Positions 4,787 through 5,209 of a DNA stretch of 5,209 nt are shown here, piece by piece. Source of the stretch: Acidobacteriaceae bacterium (GTDB lineage: Bacteria > Acidobacteriota > Terriglobia > Terriglobales > Acidobacteriaceae). The position numbers and the translations under genes are program-made. The stretch covers positions 1-5,209 of the forward strand of contig PMGP01000368.1 in the NCBI GenBank assembly GCA_003156235.1, in the 5' to 3' direction. Under the pieces are notes generated by a model. That model did not search any database and was not told the origin of the DNA. It saw only the letters and a list, made by a program, of their open reading frames with translations. Numbering within the stretch: position 1 is the first letter of the stretch; the number at the start of each line of letters is the position of its first letter.

Positions 4787-4878
4787 CTGATCAGCCACGA
4801 CGCGAGAGTGTGGACCTTGTTCATGCTTTGATTGTGCGCGGCGGAGAGGAAATAATCTGCAAAGCCAGTAGCTGCTTT

Positions 4879-5209
4879 TCAGTCCGCCGCCGCCCCTTCC
4901 AACTCCTCGCCGATCCTGCGCAGCTTCATCACGCGCCATTGCAGACGGTCGAAAAATAAATAAACAACAGGTGTCGTGAACAGGGTGAGCATCTGCGAGA
5001 CGATCAGGCCGCCGACGATGGCGATGCCCAGCGGCTTGCGCAGCTCCGAGCCGACGCCCATGCCGATGGCCAGCGGCAATCCGCCGAAGAGGGCGGCCAT
5101 TGTCGTCATCATGATGGGCCGGAAGCGCAGTAAACAGGCCTGATAGATAGCCTCGACGGGCGGCAATCCCTGGTCGCGCTCGGCTTGGAGGGCAAAGTCG
5201 ATCATCATG
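4879..5209 (-). CDS. RND efflux permease, HAE1 (MdtB/MdtC-like), C-terminal part only
   Basis: The last 109 residues of a large inner-membrane pump; full members have about 1,030 residues and 12 membrane helices. The gene enters from the right edge, so its start is not in the window. The segment begins M-M-I-D-F-A, the end of TM10 where RND pumps have N-A-I-M-M-I-D, then a loop, R-P-I-M-M-T-T-M-A-A-L-F-G-G-L-P-L-A (TM11), G-S-E-L-R-K-P-L, and G-L-I-V-S-Q-M-L-T-L-F-T-T-P-V-V-Y-L-F-F-D-R-L (TM12), with a short charged cytoplasmic tail ending A-A-A-D. SQMLTL(F/Y)TTPVVYL is typical of the MdtB/MdtC-type drug exporters. These proton-driven trimers work with a periplasmic adaptor and usually a TolC-like channel, whose genes would lie outside the window. 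The substrate cannot be inferred. A weak 7-bp hairpin at 4861-4878, without a T-tract, directly follows the stop. Confidence 0.93.
   Translation of the reverse strand, partial: MMIDFALQAERDQGLPPVEAIYQACLLRFRPIMMTTMAALFGGLPLAIGMGVGSELRKPLGIAIVGGLIVSQMLTLFTTPVVYLFFDRLQWRVMKLRRIGEELEGAAAD

Larger units (their letters stand above)
4374..4878. other. 505-bp gene-free spacer rich in repeats and dyads
   Basis: Between the start of the GyrI-like gene and the end of the RND gene no credible coding region is seen on either strand. The longest open frame (71 codons, minus, 4490-4705) has no SD and no recognisable features. The spacer is visibly lower in GC than the genes and holds, from left to right, the GyrI-like promoter, a hairpin (4479-4503), phased TTCCGG boxes (4534-4559), a dyad (4567-4589), a plus-strand promoter (4655-4683), a 9-bp inverted repeat (4664-4705), a C/G-tract block (4723-4755) and a direct repeat (4764-4786). 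Confidence 0.6.

Noticed and set aside
4704..4790. 28-codon plus-strand frame through the G-tract block (V-P-P-G-G-I-G-G-E-G)
   Set aside because: The product simply translates the C/G tracts, and no SD precedes the ATG.
4861..4878. Intrinsic terminator directly after the RND stop
   Set aside because: AAAG-CAG/CTG-CTTT pairs over 7 bp with a bulge, but the minus strand continues GCAGATTATTT with no clean T-run, so it is too weak to call.

Overview
The window has a GC-rich bacterial layout with tightly packed genes. The protein types and gene style fit an Acidobacteriota (Terriglobia-like) genome. That is an inference from how familiar the sequences look, not from a marker gene. No rRNA, tRNA, CRISPR array, transposase or attachment site was seen. 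The genes look like ordinary chromosomal housekeeping and resistance functions rather than one linked operon.

Left part (1-1773): the first 19 codons of a CspA-type cold-shock protein run leftward off the edge. A 249-bp divergent spacer follows and contains a perfect 10-bp inverted repeat. Next is a complete group II PLP-dependent decarboxylase (308-1699, +). Its stop codon overlaps the TTG start of a possible 25-residue CxxC micro-protein (1696-1773, +), which is preceded by a strong Shine-Dalgarno sequence.

Middle (1774-3717): a spacer of about 200 bp leads to a complete short-form GT35 alpha-glucan (glycogen) phosphorylase (+). Its best start is probably a GTG at 1981 with an SD, not the upstream ATG at 1936. 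Only 44 bp separate it from a convergent GyrI-like small-molecule-binding protein of the COG4832 type (3762-4373, -), which has a plausible sigma-70 promoter of its own.

Right part (4374-5209): a 505-bp gene-free spacer is unusually rich in ordered sequence. It holds three TTCCGG boxes at exact 10-bp steps, several inverted repeats, a good plus-strand promoter (TTGAAA-N17-TATACC), and a C-tract/G-tract palindrome with further G-runs followed by T5. Together the last elements could specify a very short plus-strand RNA, or a CsoR/RcnR/FrmR-like operator. The window ends in the C-terminal ~109 residues of an RND (HAE1, MdtB/MdtC-like) efflux permease on the minus strand, truncated at the edge.

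No clearly new multi-gene system is present. The items most worth checking are the structured spacer at 4479-4786, the micro-ORF at 1696, and the perfect inverted repeat between csp and the decarboxylase.
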